Positions 18,096-26,352 of a stretch of DNA of 64,000 nucleotides are shown piece after piece. Each line of letters opens with the position of its first letter. The first letter of the stretch is position 1. Below the pieces are notes generated by a model, which was not told where the DNA came from, did no database searches, and saw only the letters and a list, made by a program, of their open reading frames with translations. The translations under genes and the position numbers were made by a program. Source of the stretch: an uncultured Dehalococcoidia bacterium (lineage in GTDB: Bacteria > Chloroflexota > Dehalococcoidia > Lucifugimonadales > UBA3495); contig CATOSP010000003.1 in assembly GCA_951812625.1 (NCBI GenBank), positions 681,335-745,334 on the forward strand, written 5' to 3'.

Positions 18096-19301
18096 CTAGA
18101 AGTTATGTGGCGTCCAGGGCTTTTGGTTGGAGGCGAACATGCGGTCGGCCCGAAGCAGGGCCCCTGGGGTGTGCTCTTCAACCAGCCCCGCCCCGTGCAG
18201 GGTGCTGTAACCGACTGCGCCCAAGTAGGTGGAAGCCAGCGCGGAAACTCCGATGGTCAGGTCCGGGGATGAGTTGGCGGGGCGGCAAGTAGCCCCTTCG
18301 GGGGACGCTTCCAACTCGAACTGTCCATCGTTCCAGGGACACACGTCGTCCCTGATTTCAATTACGAGGCGATCGTTTTCCATGTACAGCCGCTGTTCGA
18401 GGGCAGCGCGGGCATCGACCACCCGCAGCCACATACCGTCGCGGGCAGACCTCTGCAACCGGCGCGGGTCGGCCAGCATCCATGGCAATGGGTCGTCCAC
18501 GGGACGCTTCAATGCCTCGGTGTTGGCCATCAGGTCAACGTCGAAGCAGTACCGCCACAACGCTGTGGCCGCTTCCCTGGTAGTAGCCATCAACTCATTG
18601 ACGGTGAGAGTCCCTCCGCCGGTGCGGTAGGCGGCGTACCCGTCCATTCGGCCATCTTCCTCATAAGCGACGTAGAAAGTCCCTCCCTGGCCTCCCTGCC
18701 GGTGTTCCGGAGCCCGCGACTCCCGCTCCCAGCGGTACATTGGCTTCTGGAACACGCCGGGACGCCCCTCGGTACACCGCCGGGACACTTCGGGAATGTC
18801 TCTTGTGATGTCCTCGGGTTCCACGAAGGTAATCTGCCCGGGGCTTTCGTACCGCCGAGCGTACGCACTGTAGGCGCGCTCAATGGTCCATCGCTCGTGG
18901 ACTGAGCCGACGCCGTAGCCGAACCTGCCGTAGATGACGCTCTCGGTGGCGAAGAGGGCGGACAAGGGTTCGCCGCGCTCGTGGATGTCGTTCAACTGGT
19001 GACGCATCATCCGCGTCAGGATGCCGCGCCGGGTGTGGGTGGGCAGGACGTAAACGTTGGCCACGCCGGCAATAGAGGCCATGCCCCCCGGAGTGGAGAT
19101 CTCCAGCAGGTGGGAGTGGGAGCCCCCCACGATGTTCCCGTTGTCGAAGACTGCTATGGAGCGGTCCAGGTCGAAATGAGGCAGGAGTTCCGCCGGGTCG
19201 GCGTTCAACCGGTTGCTGTGGGCGCGGGACTCCACCCGGCACCACTCGGCGAACTCCTCCGGGACCAGGCTCCTCATCTCCAGCATAGGGTCCATTGTCA
19301 T
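18096..19301 (-). CDS. Eis-like GNAT acetyltransferase
   Basis: A 401-residue protein with the tripartite Eis layout. The N-terminal GNAT domain carries the acetyl-CoA loop VYVLPTHTRRGILTRMM and a characteristic ATESVIYGRFGYG. A second GNAT-like domain follows, then a C-terminal sterol-carrier-like domain (residues about 300-400). Eis enzymes acetylate amines such as aminoglycosides or lysines; the natural substrate here is unknown. An in-frame ATG five codons in is an alternative start. It is transcribed singly, divergent from the metalloprotease gene. Confidence 0.82.
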   Translation of the reverse strand: MTMDPMLEMRSLVPEEFAEWCRVESRAHSNRLNADPAELLPHFDLDRSIAVFDNGNIVGGSHSHLLEISTPGGMASIAGVANVYVLPTHTRRGILTRMMRHQLNDIHERGEPLSALFATESVIYGRFGYGVGSVHERWTIERAYSAYARRYESPGQITFVEPEDITRDIPEVSRRCTEGRPGVFQKPMYRWERESRAPEHRQGGQGGTFYVAYEEDGRMDGYAAYRTGGGTLTVNELMATTREAATALWRYCFDVDLMANTEALKRPVDDPLPWMLADPRRLQRSARDGMWLRVVDARAALEQRLYMENDRLVIEIRDDVCPWNDGQFELEASPEGATCRPANSSPDLTIGVSALASTYLGAVGYSTLHGAGLVEEHTPGALLRADRMFASNQKPWTPHNF

Positions 19302-19506
19302 AAGGCGCTCCGCGCGGTGGCCTTTCGGCCCGGTCAGTGCCCGCCGGGCTGGGCCGTTCAGTCAAATTCCGCAGGCCGGGGCAAACCGTCCCTGTCCTGT
19401 CACAAGAGTATACCAAGTTGAGACGCAGTAGGGTGGGCCAGGCAATTCGGCGGCAATCTGGATGCCTTGACACCAGTGGACTGCACTCAGACTACCTTGC
19501 GCTTAA

Positions 19507-19535
19507 TTGTAATCCATCATGGCCAACCCTATACT
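19507..19535 (+). promoter_or_regulatory. Sigma-70-type promoter for the YgjP-like gene
   Basis: TTGTAA (19507-19512) and TATACT (19530-19535) are separated by exactly 17 bp and lie 35 bp before the start codon at 19570. Matches are 4/6 and 5/6 to consensus. Confidence 0.55.
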
Positions 19536-19569
19536 GCCGTGACTGGCCCACACCAGAGGTACGAAGTGC

Positions 19570-20325
19570 ATGGCGCCTGGCCGAAGCAACAGGGTGACTT
19601 TATCCAGAGACCGGGTCGAGTTTGATGGCAGGACCATCGAGTACGAGGTCCGTAGAAGCGTGCGCCGCAGGAAGACGGTGGAGATAGCTCTTGACCAGGG
19701 CAATGTTCGGGTCCTTGCGCCATCGAATCTGCCCGCGGATGATGTGAGGCGCATTGTCTGCAAGCGCGCGGCCTGGATTCTCAAGCGGTTGGCCGACTCA
19801 CTGGTTGCCCCGAGTATGAGGCGGTTCGTTAGCGGTGACACGTTGCCCTACCTGGGCCAGAACATCAAGATGGTTGTGCAGGGCGCTGACGTTCCCGCAC
19901 CGGAAGTGCATTTGGAGCGTCGGCAGCTCCTCGTATCCGTGCCTTACTGCATTGAGGAGCCAGAGCGAGTCGAACAGATAGGTAACGCGATTGTAGGCTG
20001 GTTCAAGGGCCGAGCATCTGAGTTGCTGCCGATGAAAGTGGACCTGTGGCGTCCCCGGCTTGGCATTGAGGCACGGCCCCGGATTCTGGTCCGCAACCAG
20101 CGCAGCCAGTGGGGTAGTTGCTCTTCCGACGGCACGATCCGCTTCAGTTGGCGGGTGATGATGCTCGAGCCACCGCTGATGGAGTACATCGTGGTCCACG
20201 AACTGGCACATCTGAAGGTGATGGACCACTCGGCAGCTTTCTGGAAGGTTGTGTCGGACGTGATGCCTGATGCGAAAGACCGCCGACGACGCTTGGGAGT
20301 AGTGGGGCGAACGTTGCCTCTGTGA
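19570..20325 (+). CDS. YgjP-type (M48/DUF45) zinc metalloprotease
   Basis: A 251-residue putative metallopeptidase. The zinc motif HELAH occupies residues 210-214 and a further His220 lies in MDHSAAFW, the expected third ligand region of the YgjP/WLM-type fold. The conserved RNQRSQWGSCS segment upstream is a family hallmark. No signal peptide or membrane helix is seen, so it should be cytoplasmic. AGAGGT lies ten bases before ATG 19570. The gene is flanked by a divergent acetyltransferase and a convergent small membrane protein. Confidence 0.87.
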   Translation: MAPGRSNRVTLSRDRVEFDGRTIEYEVRRSVRRRKTVEIALDQGNVRVLAPSNLPADDVRRIVCKRAAWILKRLADSLVAPSMRRFVSGDTLPYLGQNIKMVVQGADVPAPEVHLERRQLLVSVPYCIEEPERVEQIGNAIVGWFKGRASELLPMKVDLWRPRLGIEARPRILVRNQRSQWGSCSSDGTIRFSWRVMMLEPPLMEYIVVHELAHLKVMDHSAAFWKVVSDVMPDAKDRRRRLGVVGRTLPL

Positions 20326-20379
20326 CTACCGGCGATGCCAACCATGCCCGCGTGTACGCATTATCGGCTTGCGACTCAA

Positions 20380-20592
20380 TCAACTCCCCTGCGTGTTCGG
20401 CCCCTGTCGTGGGGCGCGTTTCCGCCGCAGAATCCAGACCAGGTTGAGTCCCGCTATCACCGCCGCCGCGCCCCACATCGCGGTCCCGATTGTCGGGTTG
20501 TACGACAGGCCGATCCCCAACCCCAGATAGAAGACTGCGATTGCCAGCACGAACAGCAGGACGTGGACAACGACCCTGACGGCAGTTCCCAT
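20380..20592 (-). CDS. Small two-helix membrane protein
   Basis: A 70-residue hydrophobic protein. Two membrane segments (about 8-30 and 38-56) are followed by a basic tail LRRKRAPRQG that should stay in the cytoplasm. GAGGAAAG precedes the ATG. I do not recognise the family. It converges with the metalloprotease gene and lies downstream of the FAH-family gene on the same strand, 120 bp away. Confidence 0.6.
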   Translation of the reverse strand: MGTAVRVVVHVLLFVLAIAVFYLGLGIGLSYNPTIGTAMWGAAAVIAGLNLVWILRRKRAPRQGPNTQGS

Positions 20593-20663
20593 TACACTTT
20601 CCTCTATGTCAATCGAGCTGGCAATCGGGGCGGGTGTGTTAGCACGATGGGAGGTGAATAGAA

Positions 20664-20685
20664 CACCCCCCTTGCAAGGGGGGTG
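20664..20685. terminator. Palindromic hairpin downstream of the FAH-family gene
   Basis: A perfect 22-bp palindrome: CACCCCCCTTG followed directly by its reverse complement. It lies 27 bp past the minus-strand stop at 20713. This GC-rich palindrome may act as a terminator or be a member of a repeated intergenic family. Confidence 0.5.
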
Positions 20686-20712
20686 CGAACAGATTTATAG
20701 ATTTGGAAGGGG

Positions 20713-21495
20713 CTACTTCTCCCAGGCTACGGCGTTGCGAAGGGTGCCGATGTCGCTGATCTCCACTTCCACAACGTCGCCGTCCTTCATGTTTTCGGTT
20801 GCGCCGTCGGTGCCCATCCAGAGGACGTCGCCGGGGACCAGGGTCATGTAGCGGCTCATCTCGCTGATGTACTCGCGGACGCCGAAGATGGCGCTCTTGA
20901 CGTCGTACTCGCCGACAACCCGCCCGCTGAGGATGATCCTGACGTGAAAGTCGTCAGGGTTGAGGCCGGTGACGATCCACGGTCCCATAGGCTTGAAGGT
21001 ATCGGTGTTCTTGGCCCGCCAGAGGGTGCGGTCGCCCCGTTGCCAAGTGCGCTCGCTTACGTCGTTGCCGATGGTGTAGCCTAGAACGTAGTCCAATGCC
21101 TCGTCCTGGGTGACGTTCCTGCATTCCTTGCCGATCACCACCACCAATTCGCCCTCATACTGGACCTGCTCGGTGGCGTCTTTGGGTACGACTATCGGCT
21201 CGTCCTGGGCGACAAGAGCGTTGATGGCCCGGTAGCCAACGTCGGCCTTCGTCGGCAAGTTTGGTTCCTCGCCCCGCATGTTGGCCGCCCAGGTTACGTG
21301 CTCCGGGTAGTTGATTCCCGCAGCGTAGAACGTTGGGGGAATTACGGGAACGAGCAGCTTGGTCGAGCCCAGGGGCTGAGTTCTCTCAGTCTTCGAGTAA
21401 TCACCGAAGGGCGTACCTTCGACCTGTACGACGGTATCGCCCTCGATTATTCCGTAGGACGGGCCGTTTCCGGTATCAAACCTACACCATTTCAT
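20713..21495 (-). CDS. Fumarylacetoacetate hydrolase (FAH) family protein
   Basis: A 260-residue enzyme of the FAH superfamily. The metal site includes the GELVVVIGKE strand (EGE-type motif) after VQYEGE. Other landmarks are YTIGNDVSERTWQ, the FKPMGPWIVTG lid and the terminal LVPGDVLWMGTDGATENMKDGD. The family cleaves or hydrates beta-diketo acids or decarboxylates oxaloacetate-like compounds. CAGGAG precedes ATG 21495; a longer frame from 21624 has an unrelated N-terminus. The exact reaction is not predictable. Confidence 0.87.
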   Translation of the reverse strand: MKWCRFDTGNGPSYGIIEGDTVVQVEGTPFGDYSKTERTQPLGSTKLLVPVIPPTFYAAGINYPEHVTWAANMRGEEPNLPTKADVGYRAINALVAQDEPIVVPKDATEQVQYEGELVVVIGKECRNVTQDEALDYVLGYTIGNDVSERTWQRGDRTLWRAKNTDTFKPMGPWIVTGLNPDDFHVRIILSGRVVGEYDVKSAIFGVREYISEMSRYMTLVPGDVLWMGTDGATENMKDGDVVEVEISDIGTLRNAVAWEK

Positions 21496-21581
21496 ATCCG
21501 GCACTCCTGATGATTGCGCTTGAAAATCGGTGGACGCCCCAATTCTCACACCAACGATGTGGACGGTCAAGCAGCACTTCG

Positions 21582-21929
21582 TCGGCGGGTAGCTTGCCCT
21601 GTGGGGTGTATTGCCCGCCGGCAAGGGGTGGCGGATGCTGCCCCCGGGTCAAGGCGGGACAGGTTCACCCTGCCGGGGTGGAATTGCCGTTCAATCTTTC
21701 TTCAGCGAAGGATATTTTTTGATTTTCCGGTCAATTCCGGACATTTCCGGTCATCCCTAGCTGGGGCCTCGGACAAGGGTTTGACCGATTCGGGCATATC
21801 GGCCGGGCTCCGGGTGAGAGACACATTACCTCCGGAGTTCCAATCACCCTAAGCCTGTACCGGGAAAATATGATATGACAGCGCGTCCGGGCCTGGAAAG
21901 AGGCAAGTGTCAGTGATTCAGACCACCCA
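21582..21929. repeat. Degenerate ~350-bp dispersed repeat, copy B
   Basis: This block aligns with 9408-9760 in the same orientation and at nearly the same length. It occupies most of the 513-bp gap between the FAH-family and SDR genes, which otherwise holds nothing recognisable. The copies have diverged with small indels throughout, as expected of old non-coding repeats. Confidence 0.6.
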
Positions 21930-22008
21930 AAGCAGGACGCTCCCGTTGCCAGCGTGGGAGGGATGCCAGGGCCCGGTCAAACCCCATCAGCCCAAACCGT
22001 TTGTCCGG

Positions 22009-22776
22009 CTATACGATGTAACGGCCCCCGACCACGTTGAGCCTGTCGCCGGTGATGTAGGCCGACTCGTCGGAGGCGAAGAACAGGCAGGCGTTGGCTA
22101 TGTCCTCCACGGTTCCCTGGCGGCCCAGGGGAATGCCGCTGGCGCGCTCAGGCGAACCCCTGGGAACGCCCTGCATGTCCGGGTACCATTCCGGGTGCAG
22201 CCGCTCGGTGTCGGTTGACCCCGGGTTCACCAGGTTTGCTCTTACGTTGTAGGGAGCCATCTCCGCGGCTATGGCCCTGATGAGGCCCAGCAGTCCGGTC
22301 TTGGCGGTGGTAACCAGGGCAGTGTCGGGCCTGCCAGTGATCGCCGCCTGGCCTCCCAATGCCACGATGCTTCCCGACTGCCGTTCCATCATCCCCGGCA
22401 GCACCGCCCGGCAGAGATAGAAAGCCGAGTGAAGGTTGACGCCCATGACACTGTGCCACTCGTCGTCGGTTATCTCCAACATGGGGCGGTGGGGGCGAAT
22501 GGCGACATTGCTGACCAGCACGTCAATCTTCCCCAACGCGTCGACGCCCTCGGCCACCATATCGTTCACTCTATCCGAGTCCGCAACGTCTCCCATGACG
22601 GTGTGGGTCCTGACACCCAACTCTCGGCACTGGGCGGCCACATCTTCCAACTCCTCCGTGCTGCTGCGGGTGTTCAGCACAAGGTCAGCGCCCTCCCTGG
22701 CGAAGGTCAAGGCAATCTCGCGGCCTATATTGCGGCTCGCTCCAGTGATCATCGCGGTCTTGTTTTCCAGCCTCAA
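22009..22776 (-). CDS. Short-chain dehydrogenase/reductase with altered catalytic residues
   Basis: A 255-residue Rossmann-fold SDR. The cofactor motif TGASRNIGRE (11-20) and Asn114 are present. The usual catalytic Ser is replaced by Gly (IVALGGQAA, about 138-145). The YxxxK Tyr is replaced by Val155 while Lys159 is kept (VTTAK). The rest, including the VNPGSTDT substrate loop and C-terminal YITGDRLNVVGG, is well preserved, so this looks like a subfamily with different chemistry rather than a decayed gene. It is a single gene. Confidence 0.83.
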   Translation of the reverse strand: MRLENKTAMITGASRNIGREIALTFAREGADLVLNTRSSTEELEDVAAQCRELGVRTHTVMGDVADSDRVNDMVAEGVDALGKIDVLVSNVAIRPHRPMLEITDDEWHSVMGVNLHSAFYLCRAVLPGMMERQSGSIVALGGQAAITGRPDTALVTTAKTGLLGLIRAIAAEMAPYNVRANLVNPGSTDTERLHPEWYPDMQGVPRGSPERASGIPLGRQGTVEDIANACLFFASDESAYITGDRLNVVGGRYIV

Positions 22777-22894
22777 CAGGTTACCTCCGGGTTACATTCT
22801 CAGGTCTCCGGCAGACTATCACCCCTGCGGCGCACGGGCAACAAGGGTGATGCAGTGCAGGTTGAATGGAAAGGGGACGCAGTCCGGAGCAGAG

Positions 22895-23923
22895 TCAGGC
22901 AAGGGATGTGTTCAGCCAGACCAGCATGGCCGCGCCCAGCATACCCCCTGAACCCTCCAGCCTGCTGAGTTCAAAGCGGAACTCCCGGTGCCTGCCGCTC
23001 ATAGCGCGTTCGAGGATCAGGGAGTGGATGCGCGGCATCAAATCCAGGTCCTGAATGCCTTCGGAGACGCCGCCGCCGAGCACCAGAACATCCGGGTTGT
23101 AGAGGTGGAGGACGTTGGTGAGGCCCACGCCAAGCACGGCCACCAAACGGTCGATGATGCCAAGTGCCAGCGGGTCGCTCTGGGTCGCGGCCTGGAAGAC
23201 ATGCCCGGAGGTCACGTCTTCGGGGCGTCCCCTCGCCAGGATGGATGCCGTGCCGTCTGCCTCCGCCAACTTCTCACGCGCCATTCTTGCTATGGCCGTC
23301 CCCGAGGCCAGGGATTCCAGGCATCCGCGGCTGCCGCACTGGCAGAGAGGGCCATCCGGTCCTGACTCGATGGCCATGTGGCCTACCTCGGCTGCCATTC
23401 CGCTGGCTCCCAGAAACACCTGGCCACGGTAGACTACGCCGCCACCGACGCCCGTGCTTATGGTCAGGTACACCAGGGTTCTGGGAAGGACTGCTTCCTC
23501 CCTACTGGCAGCATCGGAGCCCTCGGGGTTGGCCCGTCCCGCGCCGAAGTAATACTCGCCAAGGGCGGCAAGGTCAGCGTCGTTGCCCACCCAGACAGGG
23601 AGCCCGAACACGGGTTCCCACAGGGCTTTCAGGGAAACACCGTCCAGAAGCATCAGATTGGGAGGCCGGTCCATGATCCCCGTTTCCGGGTCAATAGGTC
23701 CCGCCATCGCGAGACCGATCCCGGCGACGGGGCGGTCGCCGCACCAATCAAGGGCCTCTCGCATAACCCTCTCGCCGTTGGCAAGCAGTTCCTCGGTGGT
23801 CCGGGACAGGCTGTTGGCGACGCGGTTTTCCCAGTGAACCGTGCCGTTACTGTCCACGACGTTCACCCGGTTCCAAGTGCCGCCCCAGTCTACGGCGACG
23901 ACAAACTCCGGTTCCTGAGTCAT
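22895..23923 (-). CDS. ROK family sugar kinase (glucokinase-like)
   Basis: A 342-residue ROK protein without a DNA-binding N-terminus, so a kinase rather than a repressor. Motifs are the phosphate loop VAVDWGGTW, active-site region GNDADLAALGEYYFG, ISTGVGGG, and the ROK zinc motif CQCGSRGCLE. Glucose or another hexose or N-acetylhexosamine is the likely substrate. Its ATG directly follows the stop of the TlpA gene, so it is co-transcribed with the cytochrome maturation genes although its function seems unrelated. Confidence 0.87.
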   Translation of the reverse strand: MTQEPEFVVAVDWGGTWNRVNVVDSNGTVHWENRVANSLSRTTEELLANGERVMREALDWCGDRPVAGIGLAMAGPIDPETGIMDRPPNLMLLDGVSLKALWEPVFGLPVWVGNDADLAALGEYYFGAGRANPEGSDAASREEAVLPRTLVYLTISTGVGGGVVYRGQVFLGASGMAAEVGHMAIESGPDGPLCQCGSRGCLESLASGTAIARMAREKLAEADGTASILARGRPEDVTSGHVFQAATQSDPLALGIIDRLVAVLGVGLTNVLHLYNPDVLVLGGGVSEGIQDLDLMPRIHSLILERAMSGRHREFRFELSRLEGSGGMLGAAMLVWLNTSLA

Positions 23924-24502
23924 CTAACCTGACGCCCCTTTTGCGTGATCGGCGAGCAACTCATCGAGGATGGAGCGCAGACGCCCAGCGTTCATGGGGC
24001 CCACAAACCGCTTAACGACGCGCCCGTCACTGTCGATGAAGAATTTCTCCGGTATGCCAGTCACCCCGTAGTCTATGGCTATCCGGCCATCGCCGTCTAT
24101 CCCGTTGGGGTAGGGTACGCTGTATTCATCAACGTGAGATAGCACGGCGTCTTTCCGGTCCCAGATGGATATTCCAATGAACTCCACGGACTTGCCATCA
24201 TACTCGGCGTAAACCTGGGACAGGACCGGAGCTTCCGCACGGCAGGGCGGGCACCAGGAGGACCAGAAATCGAGCATTACCACCTTGCCCCGTAACTGGG
24301 ACAGGACCAACTGCTCACTGTCCAGCGTTTCCAGGGAGAAGTCCCTTGGCGTGTCCGATAGTACCTCTACCTGGCCGAACTCGGTGTTGACTCCGAAACC
24401 GCCGGGCACTCCGCCGGACTTTACCGACGCCCATGTCAGCAGTGCCAACAAAGCCAGAACCGGGACGGCAGTACCCAGCAGAATCCAACCACGCTTGCCC
24501 AA
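23924..24502 (-). CDS. TlpA/CcmG-type membrane-anchored thioredoxin
   Basis: A 192-residue thiol-disulfide protein. An uncleaved N-terminal helix (about 7-25) anchors it outside the membrane. The thioredoxin domain carries Cys84-Pro-Pro-Cys87 (WCPPC) and a cis-Pro in the TGIPEKFF segment. CcmG/ResA-type proteins reduce apocytochrome c thiols before heme attachment, which fits its position downstream of ccmF and ccmH. It is 15 bp from the upstream gene and abuts the ROK gene. Confidence 0.88.
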   Translation of the reverse strand: MGKRGWILLGTAVPVLALLALLTWASVKSGGVPGGFGVNTEFGQVEVLSDTPRDFSLETLDSEQLVLSQLRGKVVMLDFWSSWCPPCRAEAPVLSQVYAEYDGKSVEFIGISIWDRKDAVLSHVDEYSVPYPNGIDGDGRIAIDYGVTGIPEKFFIDSDGRVVKRFVGPMNAGRLRSILDELLADHAKGASG

Positions 24503-24517
24503 GACTGAGCCAGCCGC

Positions 24518-25783
24518 CTATTCCGCGGGTTTGCCAGGGATGGGTGTATCCCCGGTTGCGCGGGAGGGCGTCGGTTGAAGCTCGCGTCCGTCGGTGGAGT
24601 CCACCGTATCCAGGAATCTACCTTTCAACGTTTGCCGCGTCGAGTGGTACTCTGCGTCGTCCAAATCTCCCCGGCTGTAACTGTCGTCCAGAGCGGCGAT
24701 TTCGTTGATCAGGGTATAATTGTCCCCGGCCGTTGCCGTGCTGGTGGGTGCTGGGGAGGGGTGCCGTCCGCTAGAAGGCCGGAGGCCACCCCAGACCAAC
24801 AGACCGGCCAGAACCACACCCAAAATGGCGGGTATGGCGACCTGCCAGAGGACCCCGTTGCCTGCCCACTTCTCCAGTCGGACCAGCATCCCCGGCTGTG
24901 GGAGGCTGGACAACGTTACCATTACCTCCTCGCTGCGGGACAAGTCTCTCGCCTCCCAGGCGTCGTACACTGTGCCGTCCAGGTTGGGGGAGGCGACCCG
25001 TTCCAGGGGGGAGACGTCAAGTCCACGCAGCCTGTCCGGGACCAGGACCTGGAATATGTCCGCTCCCTGGTGGAAGGCCTGGCGGTAAGTCAGGGAGTCT
25101 CCCTGGTAGGGTATCTTGTAGGAAAACTCCACGTTGTGCAGTCCGGGCGTGACCTGGGAGGTGACGGCAAAACCGGTGCCCACGGACACGATGTCTCCGC
25201 CGGGCATGTCAGACTGCAGGCCCAGGGTCTCGGCCAGCGGCGGCAGGGAAAATCGCAGGAAGCTCATCTGTGCGGGAACGGAGAGGTCCGGCTGGAGGGT
25301 GCGGTCGCTGTCATTAACCAGGGTCACGAAGTCTACCAGGGTAACTTCCCGCTCGGTGGGGTCAACGCTTGCCACCACGCTCAGATGGTGGGTGACCCTG
25401 ACCACCGTGGCATCGGTTGTGGTCTCGTATATGTTCAGTACGATGTCGTCGGACAGTTCTTCCAACGAGAAGGCGCGGGTGTACAGTGCGCCGGAGTGAT
25501 TAATGGCCAGGGCGTACCTGGCGTCGGCAATGGCAGGCAGGTTGGCAAGCTCGAAGCGACCTTCATCGCCGGCCGTGGCGAGGGAAGTGCTGAGGACGCC
25601 GCCTTCGGCCCCGGTGACCAGCGCGAGCACCTGGACTTGCGGGGGTAGCTCCGCTCCTGCGGTACCGTTGATGACGGTCCCGGTAACCGTTAGAGGCTCC
25701 TGTGCGTCGACTCTGCCAAGGCCATACAGAGCGATACTCAACGCCAGGGCAAGCGAGGCGAGCAATACACCTAGAGGTCTCAT
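24518..25783 (-). CDS. Secreted, C-terminally anchored protein of unknown function in the cytochrome maturation cluster
   Basis: A 421-residue protein that I do not recognise. A signal peptide (1-28) is followed by a carboxypeptidase-regulatory-like beta domain (about 31-110: LTVTGTVINGTAGAELPP). A second beta-rich domain occupies about 120-300. One membrane helix lies near residues 317-337 (VAIPAILGVVLAGLLVWGG). The cytoplasmic tail ends with a short helix-hairpin (YSRGDLDDAEYHSTRQTLK) resembling SHOCT-type segments. It overlaps the upstream zinc-ribbon gene by 4 bp. Position between CcmF and a CcmG-like thioredoxin suggests a role in cytochrome c assembly; this is inference. Confidence 0.7.
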   Translation of the reverse strand: MRPLGVLLASLALALSIALYGLGRVDAQEPLTVTGTVINGTAGAELPPQVQVLALVTGAEGGVLSTSLATAGDEGRFELANLPAIADARYALAINHSGALYTRAFSLEELSDDIVLNIYETTTDATVVRVTHHLSVVASVDPTEREVTLVDFVTLVNDSDRTLQPDLSVPAQMSFLRFSLPPLAETLGLQSDMPGGDIVSVGTGFAVTSQVTPGLHNVEFSYKIPYQGDSLTYRQAFHQGADIFQVLVPDRLRGLDVSPLERVASPNLDGTVYDAWEARDLSRSEEVMVTLSSLPQPGMLVRLEKWAGNGVLWQVAIPAILGVVLAGLLVWGGLRPSSGRHPSPAPTSTATAGDNYTLINEIAALDDSYSRGDLDDAEYHSTRQTLKGRFLDTVDSTDGRELQPTPSRATGDTPIPGKPAE

Positions 25784-26331
25784 TCCTCGCTGTCATCCAG
25801 GGGCGTGGTCCCTGCCTCCCTGCGCAGCCCGGCCAAGGGATCCTCCCCCCCTTCTCCTTCCTCCACGCGCCGGGCCCCCTCAGTCCGGCGGGCTGTGGTG
25901 GATTGTGATTGCCCGCAAACAGGACACGCTTCGCCGTGGCCCATCAACTGCTCGCCACACCCGGCGCAGACCAGCCATGTTCCGTTGACCCCGTTGGAGG
26001 CGAGGCGAGCCAGGAGCACCTGCCGCTCCAGGTCCTGCTCCGGGTCCGGCACGCGCGACTCGTCGATGCGACGGAGCAGGGATGCGGCTTCCAGCCTGTA
26101 GGTTTGAAGATGCTCCCGGAAGGTATCTTCGGGGATATTGCCGATCTGATGTTCGAGTTGCAGCGTTTGGATGGAGTCGAGCATGGATTCCAGTTCCGCA
26201 TACCCCGCAGCATTATCGGAGTCAGTCTCCGCGTCACCAGGAGGGTCGCGGCGCAGGAAGGGGTGTAGGACGGCGATGGCGCACAGCAAGGCCAACATCC
26301 CCGCCACTACAAGCATTATCGGCTCCACCAC
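25780..26331 (-). CDS. Membrane-anchored zinc-ribbon protein, CcmI-like position
   Basis: A 183-residue protein. The layout is an N-terminal membrane helix (about 5-25), an acidic coiled-coil region (about 40-110) and a zinc ribbon made of CAGC and CPVC pairs (about 120-140) followed by a charged tail. The helix plus coiled coil resembles the N-terminus of CcmI, which presents apocytochrome c to the heme lyase, but the ribbon is not a CcmI feature. It lies 21 bp after ccmF and overlaps the next gene. Confidence 0.65.
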   Translation of the reverse strand: MVEPIMLVVAGMLALLCAIAVLHPFLRRDPPGDAETDSDNAAGYAELESMLDSIQTLQLEHQIGNIPEDTFREHLQTYRLEAASLLRRIDESRVPDPEQDLERQVLLARLASNGVNGTWLVCAGCGEQLMGHGEACPVCGQSQSTTARRTEGARRVEEGEGGEDPLAGLRREAGTTPLDDSEE

Positions 26332-26352
26332 AGTCGTTCCCGCTGCGGCCGG

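Noticed and set aside
24575..25648. 357-codon plus-strand open frame
   Set aside because: It is fully antisense to the secreted beta-domain gene, which has a signal peptide and membrane anchor and overlaps its upstream neighbour by 4 bp.
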